A DNA stretch of 64,000 nt. It comes from Neobacillus mesonae (lineage in GTDB: Bacteria > Bacillota > Bacilli > Bacillales > Cytobacillaceae). Position 1 is the stretch's first letter. Each line of letters begins with the position of its first letter. Location of the stretch: the NCBI RefSeq assembly GCF_001636315.1, contig NZ_KV440949.1, positions 2,031,203 through 2,095,202 of the forward strand, read 5' to 3'. The notes beneath the pieces were generated by a model, which worked only from the letters and a program-made list of their open reading frames with translations, did no database searches and was not told the DNA's origin. Below, in pieces: positions 10,146 to 18,825 of the stretch. The position numbers were made by a program, and so were the translations under genes.

Positions 10146-10763
10146 TTACTTGGCAAATAAGTGGTTTCCTATTCTAAGTACTGTCTGCCTTGTGAAAATC
10201 CACTGATTGGTGGCTAGGACTGGATTATAATAATAAACTGATCCGTATGTAGGGTCCCAGCCTTTTAAAGCGTCAATGACTGCTCGATATGAATAGAAAT
10301 CAGGGGTCAAATAATATTGACCATCATTGACTGCTGTAAATGCATTTGTCTGGAAAATAACGTCATATGTACTTTTAGGAAAGCCAGGTGCGGATAGACG
10401 GTTCAAAATAACAGCAGCCACCGCAACTTGACCGATATATTGCTCTCCTCTGGCTTCCCCATGGACAACTCTTGCCATCATTTCGACATTATTTAATTTT
10501 CGCTTAGTCTGAGGTCCAAAGACTCCAGTTGAAAGGACTCTAGTATCCAGTTGGAATTGTCTAACCGCCTCCGCCGTAACAGGCCCATAATATCCCGTTG
10601 GCTGAGAAGTAAAGTAACCCATTTGCCTTAAACGATCTTGTAAGTTATACACTTCTTGTCCTTCGCTTCCATTCTGTAAAACTTCTTGAGCAAAGATAGA
10701 GTTTGGTAAAAGAACCATGAAACACATAAACGCCATCAACGAAATTTTTACATTCAACCTCAA
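10146..10763 (-). CDS. SleB/CwlJ-type cell wall hydrolase with peptidoglycan-binding domain
   Basis: A 205-residue secreted protein. An N-terminal signal sequence ends near IFAQ (about 25). A PG_binding_1 domain follows (about 30-92, GSEGQEVYNLQDRLRQMGYF), then a Hydrolase_2 domain (about 95-205) with VVHGEARGE and VAAVILNRL, the lytic-transglycosylase-type motif whose Glu is predicted to be catalytic. This is the architecture of the spore cortex-lytic enzyme SleB, but it is shorter than the usual roughly 300 residues, so it may be a paralogue rather than the main SleB. No ypeB partner is adjacent. The start is TTG at 10763, behind an AAGG-containing leader. It is a single-gene unit. Confidence 0.88.
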   Translation of the reverse strand: MRLNVKISLMAFMCFMVLLPNSIFAQEVLQNGSEGQEVYNLQDRLRQMGYFTSQPTGYYGPVTAEAVRQFQLDTRVLSTGVFGPQTKRKLNNVEMMARVVHGEARGEQYIGQVAVAAVILNRLSAPGFPKSTYDVIFQTNAFTAVNDGQYYLTPDFYSYRAVIDALKGWDPTYGSVYYYNPVLATNQWIFTRQTVLRIGNHLFAK

Positions 10764-11122
10764 AATACCACATCCTTCAACATTTTATTTTAATAATCAC
10801 TCTACCATACTAAAAAAATATAGTACTGAGGCGAAATTCTCTATTTTTAACTATTTTTCCATGAATAACAAAATTCTACAAAAATAATTTAGGTCCATAG
10901 TCTGGCATTTTTAATATAAAAATCTTCGAGTACTTTTGTTCTCGGTAAATGGTTGTTATCAATAAGTCGAAGATTAACTATTCATGCAAATTAGCACCTA
11001 CAATCGGGAGCTTTTTGATAGTTTTATAAAGATTACTTAACCGAGGGCTGATTTTAACCGGGGCATAGTTGTAGGTAAAGATTCATAGAGATGTATAGAC
11101 AATAAGGATTGGGGGCGTAAGT
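10764..11122. other. Divergent intergenic region, cortex hydrolase / prohibitin-like
   Basis: This AT-rich gap between divergent genes contains no convincing ORF. A perfect 9-bp inverted repeat (AATCTTCGA at 10921-10929, TCGAAGATT at 10967-10975) could form a long hairpin. No confident promoter was assigned. Confidence 0.4.
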
Positions 11123-11929
11123 ATGAAGTATAAAAAGTATGTAATAAGTGGTGTGATTGTAGCGGCTGCTCTTATTTTGGGGCTTGCATCTGTTACAACA
11201 GTTCCCTCCGGCTACAGGGGAGTTCTATTGCAGTTAGGCGCTGTTAAACCAACTATATTCGATGAGGGTATTAATTTCAAAATTCCATTTTTGCAAACAG
11301 TGCAGCCGATGGAGGTACGGGTGCAGAAAGAGGAAAGTTCACAAACTGCAGCTTCCAAGGACCTTCAAATTGTTACAACTAATGTAGCTGTCAACTATTC
11401 ACTTGAACCGGGTTCTGTCAATAAATTGTATCAACAAATCGGCATGGATTATCGGTCCCGCATTGTAGAGCCTGCCATTGCAGAAGCGTTAAAGGCAATC
11501 ACTGCCAAGTACACAGCAGAGGAACTAATATCGAAACGCCCCGAGGTTTCAAATGAAGTAAAAAACATGTTGACTACAAAGCTATCCAAATATTATATGA
11601 AACTAGAGGATATCAATATTAAGGAATTTGCGTTTAGCGAAGAGTTCAATAAAGCCATTGAATCGAAACAAACTGCGGAACAAAATGCTTTAAAGGCCAA
11701 AAGAGATCTAGAGAGAGTCAAAATTGAAGCACAACAGCAAATTACACAAGCCAGTGCCGAAGCCGAAGCATTAAGGTTGAAAAAACAAGAAGTCACTCCG
11801 GAATTAATCCAATTGAAACAAATTGAAGTTCAGCAAAAGGCTGTGGAAAAATGGGACGGTCACCTACCAAGTGTCACGGGCGGTGCAACGCCATTTATAG
11901 ACTTTAGCACACTGGAAAAGAAAAAATAG
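11123..11929 (+). CDS. Prohibitin-family (SPFH/Band 7) membrane protein
   Basis: A 268-residue protein with one N-terminal membrane segment (about 7-27) and an SPFH domain (about 30-190: TTVPSGYRGVLLQLGAV, NYSLEPGSVNKLYQQIG). A charged, probably coiled-coil tail follows (about 180-245: KQTAEQNALKAKRDLERVKI). Proteins of this type oligomerise at the membrane and organise microdomains or protect membrane proteins from proteases. No HflC/HflK partner or NfeD gene lies alongside. The start ATG follows GGGGG. The gene is monocistronic, with two hairpins downstream. Confidence 0.88.
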   Translation: MKYKKYVISGVIVAAALILGLASVTTVPSGYRGVLLQLGAVKPTIFDEGINFKIPFLQTVQPMEVRVQKEESSQTAASKDLQIVTTNVAVNYSLEPGSVNKLYQQIGMDYRSRIVEPAIAEALKAITAKYTAEELISKRPEVSNEVKNMLTTKLSKYYMKLEDINIKEFAFSEEFNKAIESKQTAEQNALKAKRDLERVKIEAQQQITQASAEAEALRLKKQEVTPELIQLKQIEVQQKAVEKWDGHLPSVTGGATPFIDFSTLEKKK

Positions 11930-11940
11930 AACATGATATA

Positions 11941-12022
11941 AGGCGCCTGCAATATTCGCAGACGCCTTTAGTGTTCTATTGTTCAAGAAACCCGCCCATA
12001 GTGCGCGGGTTCTCAGTTTTTT
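11941..12022 (+). terminator. Tandem hairpin terminators after the prohibitin-like gene
   Basis: The first hairpin is AGGCGcCTGC...GCAGaCGCCT at 11941-11966. The second is AACCCGC...GCGGGTT at 11989-12011, followed by CTCAGTTTTTTT. The second is a good intrinsic terminator on the plus strand and separates this gene from the convergent symporter gene. Confidence 0.7.
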
Positions 12023-12063
12023 TACTTCGATGCGTTTTCTCAGGATAAAAACCAAATCTATTG

Positions 12064-13551
12064 TTAGATAACTTTTGCGGAAGGTAAATTTTCTCCACCT
12101 TTTTCCCCACTAACAAGAGATTTTTTTGTAAAAAAACTTACGGTAAACATAACCACAATATTTGCAGCAAGCGCAATGATTCCAATATTTAAATCTTGGA
12201 TGGTACTTGGAAGAGTTGGAAATAGACCTGCCATGGTTGTTTTTGTAAAAGTAACATAGACAACGATTGCTACGCCAATGAACATCCCCATTCCGGAGCC
12301 ATATTTGGTGATATTATTTTTCTTTCTTAAACTTAAATACAAGGAAGGCGCCATTTGTGTTATTAAACTAAATGATGTCAAATACAATGTAGCCAATGTA
12401 CTGCTGTCACTCATCGAAAAGAAAGCACAAAGGATGGACAATACCACAACAAATCCTTTTGCAGTAACTGCTTTGCTTTTATCAGAGATATCGGATTTTA
12501 AAGGTTCAATCACGTTTGTGGTAATCATGGTGGCAGCGGACATTAACATCATGGAACCTGGTACGAGGGTAGCAAGTAATCCAGTTGCCCCAATAATTCC
12601 GACAAACCACGGATCAAACGTTTTAATCGAAAGCTCTAATAAAGCTAAATCTCCTTTTTCTAGGCCTGGAAGTTCAACCATTGCCGTAAAGCCAACAAAA
12701 TAAACAAATAATACCATGAGTGCATAAATCGGAAGCAGGACGGCGTTTAAACGGAAAGCCTTTTCATTCTTTGATGCGTAGATGGTTGGCGCATTATGTG
12801 GCCACATAAAGTAGGCAAATGCGCTAATCGCAACCGTGGAAATAAACCATGGGACGCTTAATCCTTTCGCAGGAAGTGTTAGTGCGTGCGGTTTCACTTC
12901 ATTCACTGCATGGAATAATCCCCCAATGCCTCCAAAGTAATGAAACGGTAAATAAATTCCCAAGAATAAGATTACAAAGAATATTAGGAAATCTTTAACG
13001 GTAGATGTCCAAGCGGAACCATGGATTCCCGATACCATAACGTAAACCAGTAAGGCAATCATTCCTACCCAGATGGCAGCAGTAGAAGGAATAGCACCAT
13101 AAGAAGTTGCAGCAACGAGAATTCCCATGGACTTAAATAGAATGGTAATATACGGAATCAATGCAACTACCCCTACAATTGCAACAAAAACTCCGAGACC
13201 TTTACTATTATATTTTTTCGAGAAGAACTGAGATTGAGAGACGACGTTGTTTTCTTTTGCGTATCTCCAGATCGGAGGCAAAATCCAGTAGGATGTAATG
13301 GTTCCTAAGGCTGTAAAAGCGAGCAGATAAAAGGCCGCCGCTCCGTTATTAAAGGCTAGACCGCTGGTTCCGAGCAATGTGAAAACGGAATAGGTTTCAC
13401 CCGCTAATAGTAAGAAGACAAATACTCCACCAAACCCGCGTCCTCCTACCGCCCATTGCTCCATCCCCATATCTTTACCGCGTTTAGCGAGGAGACCTAA
13501 CACAATACTGACAACTAAGAATAAACAAATGATAAATAATGCCGTATTCAT
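12064..13551 (-). CDS. Sodium:solute symporter (SSS family)
   Basis: A 495-residue integral membrane protein with about 13 hydrophobic segments. SSS-family landmarks include the N-terminal QWAVGGRGFGGVFVFLLLAGE and LLGTSGLAFNNGAA. It is translated through an ATGA overlap with the preceding DUF3311 gene, an association repeatedly seen for this symporter subfamily. Its position at the 3' end of a cluster with an allantoinase/hydantoinase and two IclR regulators suggests uptake of a ureide, hydantoin or dihydropyrimidine. The substrate cannot be read from sequence. Confidence 0.88.
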   Translation of the reverse strand: MNTALFIICLFLVVSIVLGLLAKRGKDMGMEQWAVGGRGFGGVFVFLLLAGETYSVFTLLGTSGLAFNNGAAAFYLLAFTALGTITSYWILPPIWRYAKENNVVSQSQFFSKKYNSKGLGVFVAIVGVVALIPYITILFKSMGILVAATSYGAIPSTAAIWVGMIALLVYVMVSGIHGSAWTSTVKDFLIFFVILFLGIYLPFHYFGGIGGLFHAVNEVKPHALTLPAKGLSVPWFISTVAISAFAYFMWPHNAPTIYASKNEKAFRLNAVLLPIYALMVLFVYFVGFTAMVELPGLEKGDLALLELSIKTFDPWFVGIIGATGLLATLVPGSMMLMSAATMITTNVIEPLKSDISDKSKAVTAKGFVVVLSILCAFFSMSDSSTLATLYLTSFSLITQMAPSLYLSLRKKNNITKYGSGMGMFIGVAIVVYVTFTKTTMAGLFPTLPSTIQDLNIGIIALAANIVVMFTVSFFTKKSLVSGEKGGENLPSAKVI

Positions 13552-13745
13552 TGTCTCTCCTCCTTATTAATCGGATCTAGTCGATAAATAATGAACATAA
13601 TAACCGAACATAGAACTGCCCAAGTAATAATCCAGAATAGGAAGAATGGTATTCCCAACACATACGGCTCCACTTTATTCACGAAAGCCGCTCCCCCCAG
13701 TATGGCGATAAAAGGCAATAAGGCTAATAAATAATATGGCTTCAT
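13548..13745 (-). CDS. DUF3311 small membrane protein, symporter partner
   Basis: A small protein with two hydrophobic segments (LLALLPFIAILGGAAFV and FFLFWIITWAVLCSVIMFI) and a charged tail, matching the DUF3311 family that accompanies SSS symporters. Several in-frame ATGs exist; the one at 13745 (MKPYYLL, 65 residues) is preferred because GAGGAG lies nine bases upstream. The earlier ATG at 13766 lacks a ribosome site. The stop overlaps the symporter start (ATGA), implying coupled translation and a two-component transporter. Confidence 0.82.
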   Translation of the reverse strand: MKPYYLLALLPFIAILGGAAFVNKVEPYVLGIPFFLFWIITWAVLCSVIMFIIYRLDPINKEERQ

Positions 13746-13782
13746 CCTTTTCATCTCCTCATTCATTTTTTATATTTTTATA

Positions 13783-13822
13783 AACCACCCAGATGACGGC
13801 TTCCGCCATCTGAATGGTGGTT
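13783..13822 (-). other. Intercistronic hairpin between hydantoinase and DUF3311 genes
   Basis: AACCACC...CAGATG...CATCTG...GGTGGTT forms a long interrupted stem between the two reading frames. It is not followed by a U-run on the minus strand, so it is more likely an mRNA processing or stability element than a strong terminator. Confidence 0.45.
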
Positions 13823-13834
13823 ACCCGCTTATGC

Positions 13835-15211
13835 TTATAAAGGTAATGCTGCTTTTGCTGCAGAACCAGGAACAAACTTTCCGTATCCAGGATTTTGCGT
13901 TACATTCTCCCCGTCAAAAACCTCTTCCCCGCGTACGATGGTTGAAATCACTTTACAATTTAATTCCTGTCCATCAAATGGAGATAATTTAGAGAAAGAT
14001 CTAAATGAATTTTGGTCAATGACCATTTTTTGATTTGGATCGATCACGGTGAAATCGGCATCGTATCCAATACTAATCTGCCCTTTTCCCGGAATAGAAA
14101 ATACTTCTGCCGGATGGGTAGACATTAAATTGGCAAATGCATTTGGTGATAGTCTCCCATTTGAAACGGTACTGTTGAACATAAGCGGTGTCATAATTTC
14201 TACACCAGGAAGTCCCGAAGAGGCAAGGAAGATATTATCGTTTCCTTTTATTTTTTGTTCAGCACTCCACGGAGCATGGTCGGATGAGATAAGATCTATA
14301 TTTCCTTCTTCAATATGTTTCCATAAGCCTTGAACTTCCTCTTTTTCTCTCAATGGCGGATTGTTTTTTGCAACCGGGCCGTATTTTTCTAAATCTTCCA
14401 CATCCATTAACAAATATGGATAACAAGTTTCACAAGTTACTTTTACCCCTTGAGCTTGGAATTGCTTGATTAAATCAATGGTTCTTGGATGGCTGACATG
14501 GACAATATGCAGCTTAACGCCTGTCCAATACGCAAATTCCATTAACTTCAACACTGCACTCGTTTCCGTTAATGGCGGACGTGTTTCGTTATGGGCTTTA
14601 GGATAAACTTTTCCTTCATTAATATACTGATCAATTAAATCAACAATAATTTCATCGTTTTCCGAATGGAACGCTGCCCTTAGTCCTGTCTGTTCAATTA
14701 ACTTCATGGCTTTTAGGATTTCCGTATCGGGAATGCGCGGAAAGCGATATTCGTCTGTTTCGAACGTAGACATTTTAAAAGCAACTGCCCCAGCTTCAGC
14801 CAATGGAATGATTTGGTCTGTTCCATTCCGCTTGGAAATCGTTCCCCATAAGCAAATATCGACAACAGCTTCCTTCTCTAACTGCTCTACTTTCTTTTTG
14901 AAAATCTCCACATTATTGATTGGGTTTGGCAGATCGTAGGGCATATCCAGGAATGTGGTAATCCCGCCTGCTGCTGCAGAAGTGCTTGTCGAGACAAAAC
15001 CCTCATTCGGGTTGCTGAAACAGTGCACATGCACATCAATGACTCCAGGAAATACATAGGACTCGCCAAAGTCCTTGATATTGTCAGACTGCAAATGTCC
15101 TTTTCCTTCATGAATACTTACAATTTTACCTTCGTTAATTCCCACTTCACCTTGAATAACAGAGTCCTTTAAAACAATTTTCCCCCTAATAATGCGTTCT
15201 ACTTTATTCAT
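13835..15211 (-). CDS. Allantoinase/hydantoinase-family cyclic amidohydrolase
   Basis: A metal-dependent amidohydrolase of 459 residues, counted from the ATG at 15211 (CAGGAGGGG seven bases upstream); an upstream in-frame start at 15259 would run into the IclR gene. Metal-ligand motifs are present: DVHVHCF near the N terminus, the carbamylated-lysine-type motif AFKMSTFETDEYRFP, AFHSEN, HIVHVSH and SSDHAPW. The best overall resemblance is to allantoinases (AllB), with dihydropyrimidinase/hydantoinase as the alternative. It opens the ring of allantoin or a hydantoin. It lies 16 bp after an IclR regulator and before DUF3311/symporter, in the same orientation as an M20 amidohydrolase that could take the next step. 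Confidence 0.85.
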   Translation of the reverse strand: MNKVERIIRGKIVLKDSVIQGEVGINEGKIVSIHEGKGHLQSDNIKDFGESYVFPGVIDVHVHCFSNPNEGFVSTSTSAAAGGITTFLDMPYDLPNPINNVEIFKKKVEQLEKEAVVDICLWGTISKRNGTDQIIPLAEAGAVAFKMSTFETDEYRFPRIPDTEILKAMKLIEQTGLRAAFHSENDEIIVDLIDQYINEGKVYPKAHNETRPPLTETSAVLKLMEFAYWTGVKLHIVHVSHPRTIDLIKQFQAQGVKVTCETCYPYLLMDVEDLEKYGPVAKNNPPLREKEEVQGLWKHIEEGNIDLISSDHAPWSAEQKIKGNDNIFLASSGLPGVEIMTPLMFNSTVSNGRLSPNAFANLMSTHPAEVFSIPGKGQISIGYDADFTVIDPNQKMVIDQNSFRSFSKLSPFDGQELNCKVISTIVRGEEVFDGENVTQNPGYGKFVPGSAAKAALPL

Positions 15212-15227
15212 GTTCAAACCCCTCCTG

Positions 15228-15959
15228 TTAAATTTGATTTTGTATTTTTTCAACTGCATTTTTGAGTGCGTTTACAATTTCAACTGTCTCTTTATTTTCC
15301 AAACGTTCTTTTGGTCCCGCAATACTCAAAGAAGCAACTAACTTATCATCACAATCAAAGATCGGCATTCCAAAAGCGGTAACCCCATAATCAATTTCAC
15401 TATTTGAAACGGCATAACCCTGATCCCGGATTTCTTGTAAATGACCTAACATCTCATCTAGATTTAAAATGGTTTGTTCTGTATGTTTTTTTACCATGCC
15501 GCTTCTAAAAATTTCCTCCACCACGTGGTCGCCCATATAAGCCAGTAAAGCTTTAGATGACGCACCGCCGTAAAGCGGGACAATGGTTCCCTGCTCAGAT
15601 GAAACCTTGATGGGATGCCCCGACGGAACAGAAGCTAAACAAACTGCCTGCAAATTCGAAGGGACTAGTAAAATTGAGGTTTCTCCAGTCGTCCTTGTTA
15701 ATTCCCTCATCGCATCTTGGGAGACGGCCGGCAGATTAATATCCATTTTGACGATTTTCGCTAATTTTAAAAAAATATAGCCTAAACTATACAATCCTGG
15801 TGAATACTCAATGATGTAGCCTTTTTCCTTCAGCACCCGCATATGCCGGTACACAGAGCTTTGTGGCTGCTGTAACTTCGCTGCTATTTCAGGAACCGAA
15901 AGCGTTCTTGATTCAAAATCAAATAGCTCTAAAATTTCTAACGTTTTTTCTGCGCTCAC
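15228..15959 (-). CDS. IclR-family transcriptional regulator of the hydantoinase unit
   Basis: A winged helix-turn-helix (SVPEIAAKLQQPQSSVYRHM, about residues 24-45) and a C-terminal IclR effector-binding domain (GETSILLVPSN, YGGASSKALLAYM, DYGVTAFGMPIFD) are present. The preferred start is GTG at 15959, eight bases after GAAGG; a TTG at 15980 would add seven residues but lies inside a palindrome and has no ribosome site. It is the first gene of the unit regulator, amidohydrolase, DUF3311, symporter. A 38-bp near-palindrome overlaps the -10 region of its promoter, so it probably regulates itself and the operon. Confidence 0.88.
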   Translation of the reverse strand: MSAEKTLEILELFDFESRTLSVPEIAAKLQQPQSSVYRHMRVLKEKGYIIEYSPGLYSLGYIFLKLAKIVKMDINLPAVSQDAMRELTRTTGETSILLVPSNLQAVCLASVPSGHPIKVSSEQGTIVPLYGGASSKALLAYMGDHVVEEIFRSGMVKKHTEQTILNLDEMLGHLQEIRDQGYAVSNSEIDYGVTAFGMPIFDCDDKLVASLSIAGPKERLENKETVEIVNALKNAVEKIQNQI

Positions 15960-15973
15960 AATATTACCTTCTT

Positions 15974-16011
15974 TTATCAAATAGTGATAATGTATTATCT
16001 ATATTTGATAA
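15974..16011. promoter_or_regulatory. 38-bp nested palindrome, likely IclR operator
   Basis: The outer arms TTATCAAATA (15974-15983) and TATTTGATAA (16002-16011) are perfectly inverted. The inner arms GATAAT (15986-15991) and ATTATC (15994-15999) share the same centre; only two base pairs of the whole element do not match. It overlaps the -10 box and start region of the iclR promoter. Confidence 0.7.
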
Positions 16012-16036
16012 TACACTTCATAAAACAATCTTGCAA
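16008..16036 (-). promoter_or_regulatory. SigA-type promoter of the iclR-hydantoinase operon
   Basis: On the minus strand, -35 TTGCAA (16036-16031), a 17-bp spacer and -10 TATTAT (16013-16008). The -10 box overlaps the right arm of the palindrome, consistent with repression by occlusion. Confidence 0.65.
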
Positions 16037-16071
16037 GTGGTTTTATTCTCCATTATCAGAAAATTTAGAGT

Positions 16072-16106
16072 CAAAAAAGGCCCATTAACCAAAGTTAATA
16101 GACCTC
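16072..16106 (-). terminator. Terminator of the AroM-IclR-amidohydrolase operon
   Basis: On the minus strand AGG..ATTAAC-tttg-GTTAAT..CCT is followed by a run of six T. It begins about 10 bases after the amidohydrolase stop codon and separates this operon from the next iclR promoter. Confidence 0.7.
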
Positions 16107-16115
16107 CTTAAAGAT

Positions 16116-17348
16116 TTATTTAGCAAACTCTAAAACTGCGTTTAACATCGCTTTCGTTCCTAAATAAAGATCTTCTTTTTCTGCCCATTCCTCTGGGCAA
16201 TGGCTTCTTCCATCTTTACAAGGAATAAAAATCATCCCTACAGGTGCAAGCAGTGACATTTGATTTGCATCATGCCCAGCCCCGCTCGGTAGTTCAATGA
16301 CATTATCCGTGATCGACCTGCATGCGTTAGTTAATAGCTGCTTAATTTCATCGTTGACGATGATTGCTTTTGAACGCGAAACATTTTCAATCTTCAACCC
16401 TACTTTTCTTCTTTCCGCAATCGCATCCGCTTCCGCTAAAAATTGGCTTGCTACCCTACCAATCACTTCTTCAGAAATGCTGCGGATTTCAACCTGATAT
16501 TCACATTTTCCAGGCACAACGTTTGAAGCATTTGGAAAATTATTGAAGACCCCAACCGTTCCAACCACTGGATGTTCATATTTTCCGCCAGCAATCCGCT
16601 CTAAAGCCAGTGTCATTTCAGATGCAGCTGTAAGCGCATCATTTCTCATATCCATTGGTGTCGTCCCGGCATGATTGGGCAATCCATCTACAAAAATCTT
16701 GTAGCGCTGAATTCCAACAATCCCTGTCACAACACCTAAATTCGCATTCTTATTTAACAGCACAGGCCCTTGTTCAATATGCAGTTCCAAATATAAAGCA
16801 ATCTTATCTTTTACCTTTTTACACTTTTCAATTTCATTTGGGTTTCCGCCTGCAAAGGAGATGGCTTCTGCAAGTGTCTGCCCATCTGAATTCGTATAGG
16901 ACAGCATTGCCTCTGATAGATTGCCTGACCACGCACGGCTTCCAACCGTAGATAACCCGTATTCCGAAGGCTCTTCTGCTGTAAAATCAACAATTTCAAT
17001 CGTATGTTTAAGCTGGATGCTTTGCTCTTTTAAAGAGCGGGCAATTTCCAGCCCCGCGAGAACCCCGGCAATTCCATCAAATCTTCCCCCGTCCGGAACT
17101 GTATCCGTATGCGAGCCAATCACAATAGACGGCAGACTTGGATCGGTCCCAATCAGCCGTCCAATCACATTCGATGCAGCATCCATTTCAACTTCCAAAC
17201 CGATCTCGCGCATTTGATTCATCAGCCATTCCCGGCCTTGGTTATACTTTGCCGTAAAGGACCGTCTTGTCCACGGTTTTCCTTCGATTGTAATCGCCGC
17301 TAATGCATGAACCGTTTCCCATAATCTTTCTTTATTGATCAATTCCAT
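16116..17348 (-). CDS. M20-family allantoate / N-carbamoyl-amino-acid amidohydrolase
   Basis: A 410-residue zinc-dependent hydrolase. Features include GSHTDTVPDGGRFDG (first metal His and Asp, about 78-92), DFTAEEPSEYG (catalytic Glu pair, about 126), the dimerisation-domain motif LHIEQGPVL (about 190) and GAGHDANQMS (metal His, about 357). This is the Zn-hydrolase class of allantoate amidohydrolase (AllC) and L-N-carbamoylase (HyuC), which release ammonia and CO2 from ureido acids. Combined with the adjacent ring-opening amidohydrolase, the two would degrade allantoin or a 5-substituted hydantoin. The start ATG at 17348 follows GGGGTG; the gene lies 13 bp after the IclR stop. Confidence 0.87.
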   Translation of the reverse strand: MELINKERLWETVHALAAITIEGKPWTRRSFTAKYNQGREWLMNQMREIGLEVEMDAASNVIGRLIGTDPSLPSIVIGSHTDTVPDGGRFDGIAGVLAGLEIARSLKEQSIQLKHTIEIVDFTAEEPSEYGLSTVGSRAWSGNLSEAMLSYTNSDGQTLAEAISFAGGNPNEIEKCKKVKDKIALYLELHIEQGPVLLNKNANLGVVTGIVGIQRYKIFVDGLPNHAGTTPMDMRNDALTAASEMTLALERIAGGKYEHPVVGTVGVFNNFPNASNVVPGKCEYQVEIRSISEEVIGRVASQFLAEADAIAERRKVGLKIENVSRSKAIIVNDEIKQLLTNACRSITDNVIELPSGAGHDANQMSLLAPVGMIFIPCKDGRSHCPEEWAEKEDLYLGTKAMLNAVLEFAK

Positions 17349-17361
17349 TTTCTACACCCCA

Positions 17362-18129
17362 TTAATAGTTTAATAAATCCGACATATTGCGAGCCGCATC
17401 TAACAAAATCACCGATAAATCCTTTATTCTTTCCTCGGTAAATTTTTGACTAAATCCCAGAATACTGACTGAACCTACCACCGTTCTCGATTTTGAAAAA
17501 ATAGGGGCAGCTACTGCACTAACGCCAAGATCTAGTTCCCCATGGCTAATAGAAAAGCCCTTCTCTTTTATTTCCTTTAAATCTTCTAGAAGATCCTCTT
17601 TTGAAACAGTGGTTGATTCTGTGAACTTTTTCAAATCCCCTTTACCGACGATCTTTTCTACTTTCGTCTGGGGAATAAAAGCCAGCACTGCCTTTCCAGA
17701 TGCTGCCGCATGCAAGGGGGAATATCTCCCCACAATTTGCGTGACATACACAGACTGCTGGCTGTCGATTTTATCAATACACTCCACGTTCTTATCCACA
17801 AGGGCAGAAAGCGTTACGGTCTCTCCACACAGTTTAGCCAATCGTTCCAACTCCGGCCTGAGCGTCCGCTGAAGGGCCTCATTTTGATCAAAGCGGTCGG
17901 CAAGAATATAGAATTCCTCCGCTCTTAAACCATAATCACCATTTTCCTGTTGAAAAATATAGCCTCTTCTTTGTAGTGTTTTTAAAATTCTGAACAATGT
18001 AGATTTATTAATTTCCACTTCTTTTGATAATTCCCCAACCGATATAGGCCGATTGATCATCGATAAATGGGAAATTACTTGCAATCCTTTATCTAGAGTT
18101 AACAAAATTTCTGAACTATCTTTAGACAT
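17362..18129 (-). CDS. IclR-family transcriptional regulator (second)
   Basis: The helix-turn-helix PISVGELSKEVEINKSTLFR and the C-terminal IclR domain (ETVTLSALVDKNVECIDKI, LHAAASGKAVLAF, ELDLGVSAVAAPIF) are clear. The start is ATG at 18129, six bases after GAAGG and overlapping the aroM-like gene by 8 bp; a start at 18162 would sit deep inside that gene. It lies between the AroM-family gene and the M20 amidohydrolase and is therefore their cotranscribed regulator. It is distinct from the IclR protein at 15228, so the locus carries two paralogous controls. Confidence 0.88.
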   Translation of the reverse strand: MSKDSSEILLTLDKGLQVISHLSMINRPISVGELSKEVEINKSTLFRILKTLQRRGYIFQQENGDYGLRAEEFYILADRFDQNEALQRTLRPELERLAKLCGETVTLSALVDKNVECIDKIDSQQSVYVTQIVGRYSPLHAAASGKAVLAFIPQTKVEKIVGKGDLKKFTESTTVSKEDLLEDLKEIKEKGFSISHGELDLGVSAVAAPIFSKSRTVVGSVSILGFSQKFTEERIKDLSVILLDAARNMSDLLNY

Positions 18130-18763
18130 GTTTAACCTTCTTTGCAACGAGATGCTGTACATTATGGCAGGTGCAGTGATGTTTATTTTCTATTTTTTCA
18201 ACCAATTCATAATCAAATCCATAACAATCCATAATGATATTAGTAGGATGATGGTCTTCAATTTCTCTTTCAATTTCATCCAAAACAGTTGCAGATTTTG
18301 GATGTATAGCTGCAAAATGTTTCTTCCCTTTTACATTGCCCCATTTTACTTGCGCTGACCCTAACTGTTCTTCGATCGGGACCAAAATGACGGTGGTATC
18401 ATCCTCTTTAATTCCTGCTGCAGCCTCCGTCATCACATTAAATGGATAGATGATCGGAGTTCGTTCGGATGTACATGCAAACTCACTCATACAAAGCACC
18501 GCTATTGCCTCCGATGAATTCTCATACTGTTTTATTAGATTTTTAACATATTGTTCTATGATGCTGTGACGGATGTTGGCCATGCCATTTTTCAAGACAA
18601 CATATAATTTCTCTTCCCCCGGCAGTTTTTCTAACGTTTTGATTTCTTCCTGGGAAACATCATCCAGGGCGCCAACTAATTGAAAGTCTTTTACTCCACC
18701 TAAATGGAATGCCTTTAATAAGTCTTCCCGTGGAGTTTGACCAATCGTGATTAACGTTATCAT
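18122..18763 (-). CDS. AroM-family protein, possible racemase-fold enzyme
   Basis: A 213-residue protein matching the AroM family over its length (ITLITIGQTPREDL at the start, AVLCMSEFACTSERTP in the middle, IIMDCYGFDYELVEKI near the end). The biochemical role of AroM proteins is not established. Two conserved Cys-containing segments (VLCMSEF, MDCYGFD) recall the paired catalytic cysteines of the Asp/Glu/hydantoin racemase fold. In an operon with a carbamoylase and next to a hydantoinase, a racemase role is an attractive but untested idea. It is the first gene of the operon; GGAGGGATAGG precedes its ATG. Confidence 0.75.
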   Translation of the reverse strand: MITLITIGQTPREDLLKAFHLGGVKDFQLVGALDDVSQEEIKTLEKLPGEEKLYVVLKNGMANIRHSIIEQYVKNLIKQYENSSEAIAVLCMSEFACTSERTPIIYPFNVMTEAAAGIKEDDTTVILVPIEEQLGSAQVKWGNVKGKKHFAAIHPKSATVLDEIEREIEDHHPTNIIMDCYGFDYELVEKIENKHHCTCHNVQHLVAKKVKHV

Positions 18764-18797
18764 CCTATCCCTCCAGGCCTTTATTATTTCTAATATA

Positions 18798-18811
18798 GAA
18801 ACAGTTGTTTC
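18798..18811. promoter_or_regulatory. Palindrome resembling IclR/KdgR-type operators
   Basis: GAAACA-GT-TGTTTC has perfect six-base arms and lies just downstream of the -10 box of the aroM promoter, near the expected transcription start. The form GAAACAnnTGTTTC resembles operators of IclR-family KdgR proteins. Confidence 0.6.
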
Positions 18812-18825
18812 ATTTCTTTATTAAA

